From Arthrobacter methylotrophus (GTDB lineage Bacteria; Actinomycetota; Actinomycetes; Actinomycetales; Micrococcaceae), in assembly GCF_039539965.1 (NCBI RefSeq), contig NZ_BAABED010000001.1, positions 620,001-684,000 of the forward strand: a DNA stretch of 64,000 bases. The letters are read 5' to 3'. A program made the position numbers and the translations under genes. Shown one piece after another: positions 57,698 to 64,000 of this stretch. Within the stretch, counting starts at the first letter, position 1. Each line of letters starts with the position of its first letter. The notes below the pieces were generated by a model. The model did no database searches, was not told the DNA's origin, and saw only the letters and a list, made by a program, of their open reading frames with translations.

Positions 57698-57725
57698 CCA
57701 CCACCTGTGTTGCGTCATATAGCGG
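57698..57725 (+). promoter_or_regulatory. Possible rpoA upstream promoter with the TCATATAGCGG element
   Basis: TCATATAGCGG (57715-57725) is identical to two elements in the rpoB leader. TATAGC within it lies about 17 nt from a TTTCCA, a weak but possible promoter just before rpoA. Confidence 0.35.
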
Positions 57726-57748
57726 ATGCTCGCCGAAAGGAAACCTAA

Positions 57749-58759
57749 GTGCTTATTGCACAGCGCCCCACTCTGTCTGAAGAAGTAGTCTCCGAGAACC
57801 GCTCGCGTTTCATCATTGAACCGCTGGAACCGGGCTTCGGTTACACCCTCGGAAACTCCCTCCGCCGTACCCTGCTCTCCTCCATCCCCGGTGCCGCTGT
57901 AACCAGCATCCGGATCGATGGCGTGCTGCACGAGTTCACCACGGTTCCGGGTGTCAAGGAAGATGTCACTGAGATCATCCTGAACATCAAGAACCTCTCC
58001 GTGTCCTCCGAGCACGATGAGCCGGTTGTTGCATACCTGCGTAAGCAGGGCCCCGGAGTCGTCACGGCCGCGGACATTGCCCCGCCGGCCGGCGTCGAAT
58101 TCCACAACCCGGATCTGCACATTGCCACGCTGAACTCGAAGGGCAAGTTCGAGCTCGAACTGACCATCGAACGCGGCCGCGGCTACGTTTCGGCAGCTCA
58201 GAACAAGTCCGGCGACTCCGAGATCGGCCGTATTCCGGTCGACTCGATCTACTCGCCGGTCTTGAAGGTTACCTTCCGCGTGGAAGCTACCCGTGTTGAG
58301 CAGCGCACTGACTTCGACAAGCTCATTGTCGACGTCGAGACCAAGCAGGCTATCGCCCCGCGCGACGCCGTTGCCTCGGCAGGCACCACGCTGGTGGAGC
58401 TGTTCGGTCTTGCCCGTGAGCTGAACACCGCAGCTGAAGGTATCGAGATTGGCCCGTCGCCGACGGACGCTGCCCTGGCAGCTGACATGGCACTGCCGAT
58501 CGAGGATCTGGACCTTACGGTCCGTTCCTACAACTGCCTCAAGCGTGAGGGCATCCACACCGTGGGTGAACTCGTTGCCCGCTCCGAGGCTGACCTGATG
58601 GACATCCGTAACTTCGGTGCGAAGTCCATCGATGAGGTCAAGGCAAAGCTGGTTGAACTGGGACTGTCCCTCAAGGACTCGCCTCCCGGTTTCGACCTCG
58701 CAGCCCGTGCCGCAGCCATCGAAGAGGACGACGCCGCGTTCAGCGACGACGAGCTCTAA
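57749..58759 (+). CDS. rpoA: DNA-directed RNA polymerase subunit alpha
   Basis: The 336-residue alpha subunit has the assembly domain ([43 protein letters not shown]) and the C-terminal domain that contacts upstream DNA and activators ([48 protein letters not shown]). It starts with GTG 57749 behind GAAAGGAAA. It is followed by rplQ. Confidence 0.97.
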   Translation: MLIAQRPTLSEEVVSENRSRFIIEPLEPGFGYTLGNSLRRTLLSSIPGAAVTSIRIDGVLHEFTTVPGVKEDVTEIILNIKNLSVSSEHDEPVVAYLRKQGPGVVTAADIAPPAGVEFHNPDLHIATLNSKGKFELELTIERGRGYVSAAQNKSGDSEIGRIPVDSIYSPVLKVTFRVEATRVEQRTDFDKLIVDVETKQAIAPRDAVASAGTTLVELFGLARELNTAAEGIEIGPSPTDAALAADMALPIEDLDLTVRSYNCLKREGIHTVGELVARSEADLMDIRNFGAKSIDEVKAKLVELGLSLKDSPPGFDLAARAAAIEEDDAAFSDDEL

Positions 58760-58825
58760 CAAGCAGATCTTGGCCTTCGAGTCCACGTTCGGACCCGGAT
58801 GGCCTTCATTACAGGAGAAATTACT

Positions 58826-59395
58826 ATGCCTACCCCCACTAAGGGTCCGCGCCTCGGAGGCGGTCCGGCTCACGAGCGCCTGATGCTCGCGAACCTGGCA
58901 GCAGCGCTGTTCGAGCACAAGCGCATCACCACCACGGTCACCAAGGCCAAGCGCCTGAAGCCGTACGCAGAGCGTCTCGTGACGTTCGCCAAGCGCGGCG
59001 ACCTGTCCTCCCGCCGTCGTGTGCTCGGCCTGATCAGCAACAAGGGCATTGTCCATGAGCTGTTCACCGACATCGCCGGCGCCGTTGCCAACCGCGATGG
59101 TGGCTACACCCGCATCACCAAGATCGGCAACCGCAAGGGCGACAACGCTCCCATGGCTGTCATCGAACTGGTTCTTGAGCCGGTTTCCCCGAAGCAGGCT
59201 GTAGTTGCCGAGGCGACTGCCGCTGCCAAGAGGGACGCTGAAAAGGCTGGTCCGGCTGCCGAAGAAGCCGCTCCGGTTGCCGAGGAAGAAGTCGTTGAGG
59301 CTGAAGCCCCGGAGACTGAAGCCGTCGAGACTGAGGCTCCTGAAGCTGAAGCTGCTGAAACCGAAGAGGCTCCGGCCGCTGAGGAAACGAAGTAA
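58826..59395 (+). CDS. rplQ: 50S ribosomal protein L17 with long acidic tail
   Basis: Residues 1-120 are a standard L17 ([58 protein letters not shown]), located at the tunnel exit. The last 65 residues are Glu/Ala/Val-rich (for example [20 protein letters not shown]), making 189 residues in total against 127 in E. coli. AGGAG lies 8 nt before ATG 58826. The terminator of this operon lies inside the start of truA. Confidence 0.95.
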   Translation: MPTPTKGPRLGGGPAHERLMLANLAAALFEHKRITTTVTKAKRLKPYAERLVTFAKRGDLSSRRRVLGLISNKGIVHELFTDIAGAVANRDGGYTRITKIGNRKGDNAPMAVIELVLEPVSPKQAVVAEATAAAKRDAEKAGPAAEEAAPVAEEEVVEAEAPETEAVETEAPEAEAAETEEAPAAEETK

Positions 59396-59414
59396 TTCAC
59401 TGAATTCTTCGCAG

Positions 59415-59428
59415 TAGACTTAAGTCTA
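59415..59428 (+). promoter_or_regulatory. Palindromic -10 element abutting the truA start
   Basis: TAGACTTAAGTCTA is a perfect 14-bp palindrome. Its TAGACT half (59415-59420) is a good -10 element placed 7 nt before the truA ATG, the spacing of leaderless transcripts in actinobacteria. No clear -35 element was found. Confidence 0.45.
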
Positions 59429-60318
59429 TGAACGAACGAAAACCCGCTGCCCCCGTTTTGGGGGGCGGCGGGTTTTTGCGTGTCCGGATGGATCTTTCGT
59501 ACGACGGCGGCCCTTTCAACGGGTGGGCCGTGCAACCTGGTCTCCGCACCGTGCAGGGTTCATTGGAAGAGGCACTCGCATTGATCGTGAGGCGCCTGGT
59601 GCGGGTCACCGTGGCCGGCCGTACCGACGCCGGCGTCCATGCACGCGGACAAGTGGTGCACATTGACTTGACCGATGCCGAATGGGATGCACTGCCGCGG
59701 GGCCACGAGATCGACCCCGCCGCCGCGCTGCTGAGGAGACTACGGGGCGCCTTGAGCCGGGTCCTGCATGATGAAACGGGCGCCATTGTAGTGCACGACG
59801 TCGGGCTGGCGCCTGATGGTTTTGACGCTCGCTTCTCAGCGTTGTGGCGCCGCTACAGTTACTGCATTGCCGACGGCCCGGAACGCTGGGACCCCGTGCT
59901 GCGCAGGCTGACTCTGTGGCATAAGGCTGTGCTGGACGAAGGTGCGATGAACTCGGGAGCCGCGGCCTTGTTGGGCTTGCAAGATTTCCGGGCGTACTGC
60001 AAGCCCCGTGAGGGTGCTACGACCATCCGCGAACTTCAGCGGCTTGAGTTCGTCCGTGGTCGCGACGGAGTGCTGGTTGCCAACGTGCAGGCCGACGCCT
60101 TTTGCCACAACATGGTGCGGGCCTTGGTCGGCTCGGCATTGCGTGTGGGGGAGGGCCTGGAAGAGCCGGAGTGGCTGCACCAGCGCTTGCTCGCGGGGGT
60201 CAGGGACGCCAAATCGGTGTTGGCTGCGCCGCACCCCTTGGTCCTTGAGGAAGTGGCCTACCCCTCCGACGACGAACTGTTTGCCCGGGCTGAGCTGACA
60301 CGGGCACGGCGGGAGTAG
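59428..60318 (+). CDS. truA: tRNA pseudouridine(38-40) synthase TruA
   Basis: TruA makes pseudouridine in the tRNA anticodon stem-loop. The 296-residue protein has the strand LRVRMDLSYDGGPFNGWAVQPGLRTVQGSLEEAL, the catalytic Asp67 in VAGRTDAGVHARGQVVH, FDARFSALWRRYSYCI and the C-terminal FCHNMVRALVGSALRVGEG. ATG 59428 has no ribosome binding site but fits a leaderless start. ATG 59488 would remove part of the first beta strand. The first 17 codons contain the rplQ-operon terminator hairpin. Confidence 0.9.
   Translation: MNERKPAAPVLGGGGFLRVRMDLSYDGGPFNGWAVQPGLRTVQGSLEEALALIVRRLVRVTVAGRTDAGVHARGQVVHIDLTDAEWDALPRGHEIDPAAALLRRLRGALSRVLHDETGAIVVHDVGLAPDGFDARFSALWRRYSYCIADGPERWDPVLRRLTLWHKAVLDEGAMNSGAAALLGLQDFRAYCKPREGATTIRELQRLEFVRGRDGVLVANVQADAFCHNMVRALVGSALRVGEGLEEPEWLHQRLLAGVRDAKSVLAAPHPLVLEEVAYPSDDELFARAELTRARRE
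59439..59477 (+). terminator. rplQ-operon terminator embedded in the truA 5' coding region
   Basis: AAAACCCGCTGCCCCC and GGGGGCGGCGGGTTTT form a 16-bp stem with one wobble and the loop GTTTTG, followed by a T. The T run at the end is five long. It lies 44 nt after the rplQ stop and codes for the TruA segment KPAAPVLGGGGFL. Confidence 0.85.
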
Positions 60319-60322
60319 ATTT

Positions 60323-60367
60323 CAGGGTGTCCAGGGTGTCCAGGGTGTCCAGGGTGTCCAGGGCGTC
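60323..60367. repeat. Five tandem copies of a 9-bp unit
   Basis: CAGGGTGTC occurs four times exactly and once as CAGGGCGTC, directly after the truA stop. This is a simple tandem repeat prone to slippage, with no coding value. Confidence 0.95.
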
Positions 60368-60379
60368 CACGTCCATCTA

Positions 60380-60496
60380 GGGCCGTCCCAAGCGATCCAC
60401 GCATAGGACGGCCCCCTCCCGGTTCTGGGTACCGGAGAGGGGGCCTGCGATGACCGCCCGCGGGTCTGGGTTTCGCGGGTGGTCGGTCAGTAGCGC
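60380..60496. terminator. Cluster of three hairpins between truA and the tad genes
   Basis: GGGCCGTCC / GGACGGCCC (60380-60414), then GGCCCCCTC with CCGG / CCGG with GAGGGGGCC (60410-60445), then an imperfect GACCGCCCGCGG / CGCGGGTGGTCGGTC pair (60452 to about 60488). They lie between convergent genes and probably end transcription from both sides. The first two overlap, so they are alternative folds. Confidence 0.65.
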
Positions 60497-60522
60497 CCCA
60501 GATGCGCTGGTCGTAGGAGCTG

Positions 60523-60726
60523 TTATCGGGGCAGTCCCAGGGCGGTCTTCACGCCGTCGGCAAGCGTGCCGAAATAGCCGTTCAGGGCAGTACCGAACAG
60601 TCCTACTCCCGCCACGATGACCATCGCGATGAAGCCGACCAAAACTGAGTATTCTGTGGCCGTTGCTCCACGTTCTCCGGCCAAGATCCTGATCAGTTGC
60701 TTGACCCTTCTTTTCATATCGATCAC
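60523..60726 (-). CDS. Flp-family type IVb pilin
   Basis: The 67-residue prepilin has a basic leader, the processing site RG/ATATEYSVLVGFIA (cleavage after Gly20, with the conserved Glu at +5 of the mature protein) and one hydrophobic helix. Mature Flp pilins polymerise into thin adhesive pili after cleavage by a TadV-type peptidase, which is not in this window. GTG 60726 gives the stated length; ATG 60717 is an alternative. It follows the tad genes on the minus strand. Confidence 0.9.
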   Translation of the reverse strand: MIDMKRRVKQLIRILAGERGATATEYSVLVGFIAMVIVAGVGLFGTALNGYFGTLADGVKTALGLPR

Positions 60727-60747
60727 CGTCTGCTCGTTAGCGTGACG

Positions 60748-61623
60748 TTAGGAGAAGGCAGCGATGATCTTCATGACCGCTGGTCCCAGAAGGATGATGA
60801 ACAGGGTTGGGAAGATACAGAAGATCAGAGGGAAGAGAATTTTCACCGGAATCTTCATGGCATGCTCTTCAGCCCGCTGGCGGCGCTTAGCCCGCATTTC
60901 CTGCGCCTGGGCTTTGAGTACCTTGGCAATCGCAATACCGTAGGCGTCCGCCTGGACAACGGCCCTGATAAAGCTGCGAACGTCAGGAACATCTACGCGC
61001 TGGGACATGTCGAGGTATGCGTCCTTGCGGCTTCGCCCCACCTGAATATCCTGCAAGGTTCTGATGAATTCGTCTGCTAACGGGCCTTTTCCGTTTTCCG
61101 CGGCACGGGCCATGGCGGCTTCAAAGCCGAGGCCGGCCTGGACGGAAATCAGCATCTGGTCGAGCGAGTTTGGCAGTTCCAACCGTATGGCCTCCCGCCG
61201 CTTCTCTGCATTGGATCGAATGAGGAGGTCCGGAACGAAATACGCCAACGCGACAACGGCAATACCAAGAAGGAACTTTCCGGCCGATGGATCGCCGAGA
61301 AACAACAGCACTCCGAAGAGGCCGCCACCGAGTGCTAGCAGTGGTTTGATGATCAGGATCCGACCCAAAGGCCAATCCTTGGGACGACCAGCCCCCGCTA
61401 ATTGCTTGTCGAGCCAAGCGACGTAGCCGCCGGGTGCAAGTTGGCGTGAAACGGCCGTCAACCGATCCCGTACAGTGCCGGACTGCGGGGTGGAGGCCGT
61501 GCGGACACCGAGATTAGTACGAATGTTGCGCAACCCGGCCCTGTCTCCGGCGAAGACGAGCCAGACCATCCAGGACACGGGGGCCACAATGGCCAACATG
61601 GCCGCGTAAGCGATGAATTCCAT
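60748..61623 (-). CDS. tadC: TadC-like type II/IV secretion F-domain membrane protein
   Basis: The 291-residue protein has an N-terminal membrane span, a further membrane pair (about 90-135), the T2SSF domain (about 150-270: LPNSLDQMLISVQAGLGFEAAMARAAE ... AIAKVLKAQAQEMRAKRRQRAEEHAMKIPVKILFPLIFCIFP) and a final span. TadC with TadB forms the inner-membrane platform of the Flp pilus machine. It lies 12 nt downstream of the tadB-like gene. The tadC name follows gene order and family. Confidence 0.82.
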   Translation of the reverse strand: MEFIAYAAMLAIVAPVSWMVWLVFAGDRAGLRNIRTNLGVRTASTPQSGTVRDRLTAVSRQLAPGGYVAWLDKQLAGAGRPKDWPLGRILIIKPLLALGGGLFGVLLFLGDPSAGKFLLGIAVVALAYFVPDLLIRSNAEKRREAIRLELPNSLDQMLISVQAGLGFEAAMARAAENGKGPLADEFIRTLQDIQVGRSRKDAYLDMSQRVDVPDVRSFIRAVVQADAYGIAIAKVLKAQAQEMRAKRRQRAEEHAMKIPVKILFPLIFCIFPTLFIILLGPAVMKIIAAFS

Positions 61624-61635
61624 GATGGATCCCTC

Positions 61636-62589
61636 CTAGTACTTAGGCTTGATCAGCCGACTCAGCCACCACGCACCAACACTGAGCATGACTGCAGAGG
61701 CGGCGAGCATGAGGTAGCCAGGCACGGTGGACGTGAACGTAGTGGCGTAGCTCGGGTTGATGAACAGGAGCGCGATGAACATGACCACTGGCAGGGCAAG
61801 GAGCACCAGCGCAGACATCCGTCCCTCTGCGCTCAGCGCTCTGACTTGACGACGGATTTGGTTGCGGTCGCGGATCGTTTCGCCAACGTGATCCAGTACT
61901 TCCGCCAAGTCTCCGCCGACTTCCCGGTGGATTTCGATCGCCTGGGCTATCCAGCCGAAGTCCTCGCTCCTTGTCCTAAAAGCGACGTCGGTCAGCGACT
62001 CACCAAGATCGCGGCCGATCCGGGTTTCGTTGACGATCCTGCTCATCTCCTCGGCCATAGGTGCTTCGCTCTCCTGGGCGGTGGCGTCCACTGCCCTCAG
62101 GAGGCTGTGCCCGGCCCGCATGCCTCCGCTCAACATCTGGAGGGCGTCCGGTACTTGTTCTTCGAATTTCGACGAACGCCGGGATGTGAGTAAGCCCAGC
62201 AATGTAACCAAAGAAACCACGGCGACTAGGCACATCAGGATCGTGAAGACCAAGCCGCCGAGCATGAATCCCATCACACCGGAGAAAACCACCACGATTC
62301 CAGCAATCAAGACGTAGTCGGCCGGTTGTTTCTTCAGACCCGCGGCATCGAGTTTCGCTTGCGAAAGATATCCACCAGAGCGCGGATGAATGCGTGTCTG
62401 TATGGCATCTCTGGCGCCGTCAGTGAGCCGCGTCAGGGCTGACGTGTGGATCGGTGCATCGGGACGACGCCTTTCGGCATCGAGGGTTCTCTTTGACTTG
62501 AGCACCACCAACACCAGTAGGAACAGAGCAAGATAGACAAAACCCAATCCGGCCGGTAGCAAAATGGCCTGGACTCCCGAACCGCTCAT
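61636..62589 (-). CDS. tadB: TadB-like type II/IV secretion F-domain membrane protein
   Basis: The 317-residue protein shows the same T2SSF layout: membrane spans near residues 10-30 and 92-132, the domain EQVPDALQMLSGGMRAGHSLLRAVDATAQESEAPMAEEMSRIVNETRIGRDL and DRNQIRRQVRALSAEGRMSALVLLALPVVMF, and terminal spans. Its start overlaps the stop of the tadA-like gene by 4 nt. It is the platform partner of TadC. Confidence 0.83.
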   Translation of the reverse strand: MSGSGVQAILLPAGLGFVYLALFLLVLVVLKSKRTLDAERRRPDAPIHTSALTRLTDGARDAIQTRIHPRSGGYLSQAKLDAAGLKKQPADYVLIAGIVVVFSGVMGFMLGGLVFTILMCLVAVVSLVTLLGLLTSRRSSKFEEQVPDALQMLSGGMRAGHSLLRAVDATAQESEAPMAEEMSRIVNETRIGRDLGESLTDVAFRTRSEDFGWIAQAIEIHREVGGDLAEVLDHVGETIRDRNQIRRQVRALSAEGRMSALVLLALPVVMFIALLFINPSYATTFTSTVPGYLMLAASAVMLSVGAWWLSRLIKPKY

Positions 62590-63995
62590 CGCAAGCCTCC
62601 CGCCATAGGGGCTCCGAACACAGCCGGGGAGATAGGAATCCCCAGTTCTGCGAAGCGGTCCGTGAAGCGGGGCCGGACTCCCGTGGGGATTGGCTTGCCT
62701 AGGAACCGGCCGTTGGCATCGACGCCGGCCGAGTAGTCGAACAGGAAGGCGTCTTGGAGAGTCACGATATCGCCTTCCATGCCCTGGACCTCGGTGATGT
62801 GCGTGACCCTGCGCGTTCCGTCGCGGAGGCGGCTGATGTGCACAATCAGGTTCACGGCTGAAGCCACTTGTTCGCGGATAGCCCTAAGCGGAAGGTCCAT
62901 ACCGGCCATCAGGACTAGAGTCTCGAGGCGTGCGACGGCGTCCCTGGGGGAGTTTGCGTGAACAGTGGAGATGGAGCCGTCGTGGCCGGTGTTCATGGCT
63001 TGAAGCATGTCGAGGGACTCTCCACCACGAACTTCGCCTACCACGATGCGGTCAGGACGCATTCGGAGTGAGTTGCGCACGAGATCCCGAATGGTAACCT
63101 CACCGCGTCCCTCGACGTTGGCGGGCCTGCTCTCGAGGCGCACCACATGCTCTTGTTGGAGTTGCAATTCGACGGCGTCCTCAATGGTGACGATCCGGTC
63201 CTCAACGGGAATGAAGGAGGATAGGACGTTCAACAGGGTCGTCTTACCCGTGCCGGTACCGCCGGACACGATGATATTCATCCGAGCCAGGACGCAAGCC
63301 CGCAGCAGCTCCGCCATTTCCGGGGACAGGCTGCCAAACTCGATGAGCTTGTTGACCGTGAGTGCTTCGCGGCCAAATTTTCGGATGGTCAGCGAAGGCC
63401 CGTTGACGGCGAGCGGCGGAATGATGGCATTTACGCGGGAGCCGTCGGGGAGCCGTGCGTCGACGAGCGGAGACGACTCGTCGATTCGCCGCCCAACCCT
63501 GGACACAATGCGTTCAATGATCCGGCGCAGGGCCTCGTCCGAGGAGAATTTGGCCTCGGTCTTGTACAGCCGCCCGAACCGTTCCACGTAAATGCTGTCG
63601 TATCGGTTCACCATGACTTCCGTAATTTCCGGATCGTCCAGGAACCGCTGAATGGCACCGTGGCCGAGGACGTCGTCGATGATCTCAGCCGTGAGGCGCT
63701 GCCGTTCTGTTGACGTCAGGGGCACCTGCTCCTCGTCGACAACAATCTTCAGCTCATCGCGTACGTACTGGTGAAGCTCTGTCTCGTCCAAGGAGGAATC
63801 AGAGAGCCTGGAGCCGAGTCGTTCAAACAGGGCCTTGCTTGCCCGCTCCTTAAGGTCGCCGAGTGCTTCGCTCGCCAGAATCGTCGACGGCGGGTTTTCA
63901 TCGGCGTGAGCCACGGTATTCGAGGACTCGGCTGCTTTTGCTTCTTGGATACGGCCGAGCGTGGTTGCTGTTGGCGCAGCCGTTTCCGGGGGCAC
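62586..63995 (-). CDS. tadA: TadA/CpaF-type pilus assembly ATPase (5' end near window edge)
   Basis: This secretion ATPase has a helical N-terminal region, the CpaF domain DPEITEVMVNRYDSIYVERFGRLYKTE, Walker A SGGTGTGKTTL (244-254, Lys251), the Asp box and Walker B region MRPDRIVVGEVRGGESLDMLQAMNTGHDGSISTVHANS, and the His box. It powers Flp pilus assembly through TadB/TadC. GTG at 63995 is the last possible start in the window, but the frame is open to the edge, so the true start may lie beyond it. Confidence 0.88.
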   Translation of the reverse strand: MPPETAAPTATTLGRIQEAKAAESSNTVAHADENPPSTILASEALGDLKERASKALFERLGSRLSDSSLDETELHQYVRDELKIVVDEEQVPLTSTERQRLTAEIIDDVLGHGAIQRFLDDPEITEVMVNRYDSIYVERFGRLYKTEAKFSSDEALRRIIERIVSRVGRRIDESSPLVDARLPDGSRVNAIIPPLAVNGPSLTIRKFGREALTVNKLIEFGSLSPEMAELLRACVLARMNIIVSGGTGTGKTTLLNVLSSFIPVEDRIVTIEDAVELQLQQEHVVRLESRPANVEGRGEVTIRDLVRNSLRMRPDRIVVGEVRGGESLDMLQAMNTGHDGSISTVHANSPRDAVARLETLVLMAGMDLPLRAIREQVASAVNLIVHISRLRDGTRRVTHITEVQGMEGDIVTLQDAFLFDYSAGVDANGRFLGKPIPTGVRPRFTDRFAELGIPISPAVFGAPMAGGLR

Positions 63996-64000
63996 GGTCG

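Noticed and set aside
60323..60367. CRISPR-like repeat after truA
   Set aside because: The units are 9 bp, directly adjacent and without spacers, so this is a simple tandem repeat.

Overview
The window is chromosomal DNA from a high-GC actinobacterium of the Micrococcaceae, most likely Arthrobacter, Paenarthrobacter or Pseudarthrobacter. This rests on the start of mycothiol synthase next to glnR, the actinobacterial order of the ribosomal/RNA polymerase clusters, group III phosphofructokinase, many GTG/TTG starts, and protein sequences that read like Arthrobacter orthologues. No phage, insertion sequence or CRISPR array was seen. All assignments come from reading the sequence; no database search was run.

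Layout. 0-9.5 kb: the 5' end of mshD, glnR, a membrane protein, a 37-residue membrane peptide, a nitrobindin-like protein, a flavodoxin-family oxidoreductase, a YgfZ-type folate-binding protein, an ankyrin protein, a PadR regulator with a DHA2 drug exporter, a GNAT acetyltransferase and pfkA. 9.6-13.9 kb: a PspC/LiaF-like envelope-stress module. Two PspC proteins and a small membrane protein diverge from a histidine kinase fused to PspC and its LuxR-type response regulator. 14-15.2 kb: an aspartate-type aminotransferase.

15.5-59.4 kb is the information-processing core: tRNA-Trp, secE-nusG-rplK-rplA, rplJ-rplL behind an attenuator leader, rpoB-rpoC, rpsL-rpsG-fusA-tuf, the S10 operon (rpsJ to rpsQ), the spc operon (rplN to rplO), secY-adk, map, and infA-rpmJ-rpsM-rpsK-rpoA-rplQ. 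Accessory genes sit in the gaps: a two-domain GNAT protein with a relic of a paralogue, ybaK, a thiolase, a 41-residue membrane peptide, a GH1 beta-glucosidase, a UgpBAE-like sugar or glycerol-phosphate importer without an ATPase, and a P1-family peptidase. 59.4-64 kb: truA, then on the minus strand a Flp pilin and tad genes (tadC-, tadB- and tadA-like), with tadA running to the window edge.

The least ordinary features are non-coding. There is a perfect palindrome with 32-bp arms between rplL and ybaK, which also supplies the ybaK stop codon. Other large palindromes lie at convergent or gene-end positions. Helically phased CCCTGA repeats occupy the psp-like divergent promoter. An 11-bp motif is shared by the rpoB and rpoA upstream regions. 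The rplQ terminator lies within the first codons of truA, which looks leaderless. Four core genes (rplK, rpoB, rplN, secY) appear to use TTG starts.
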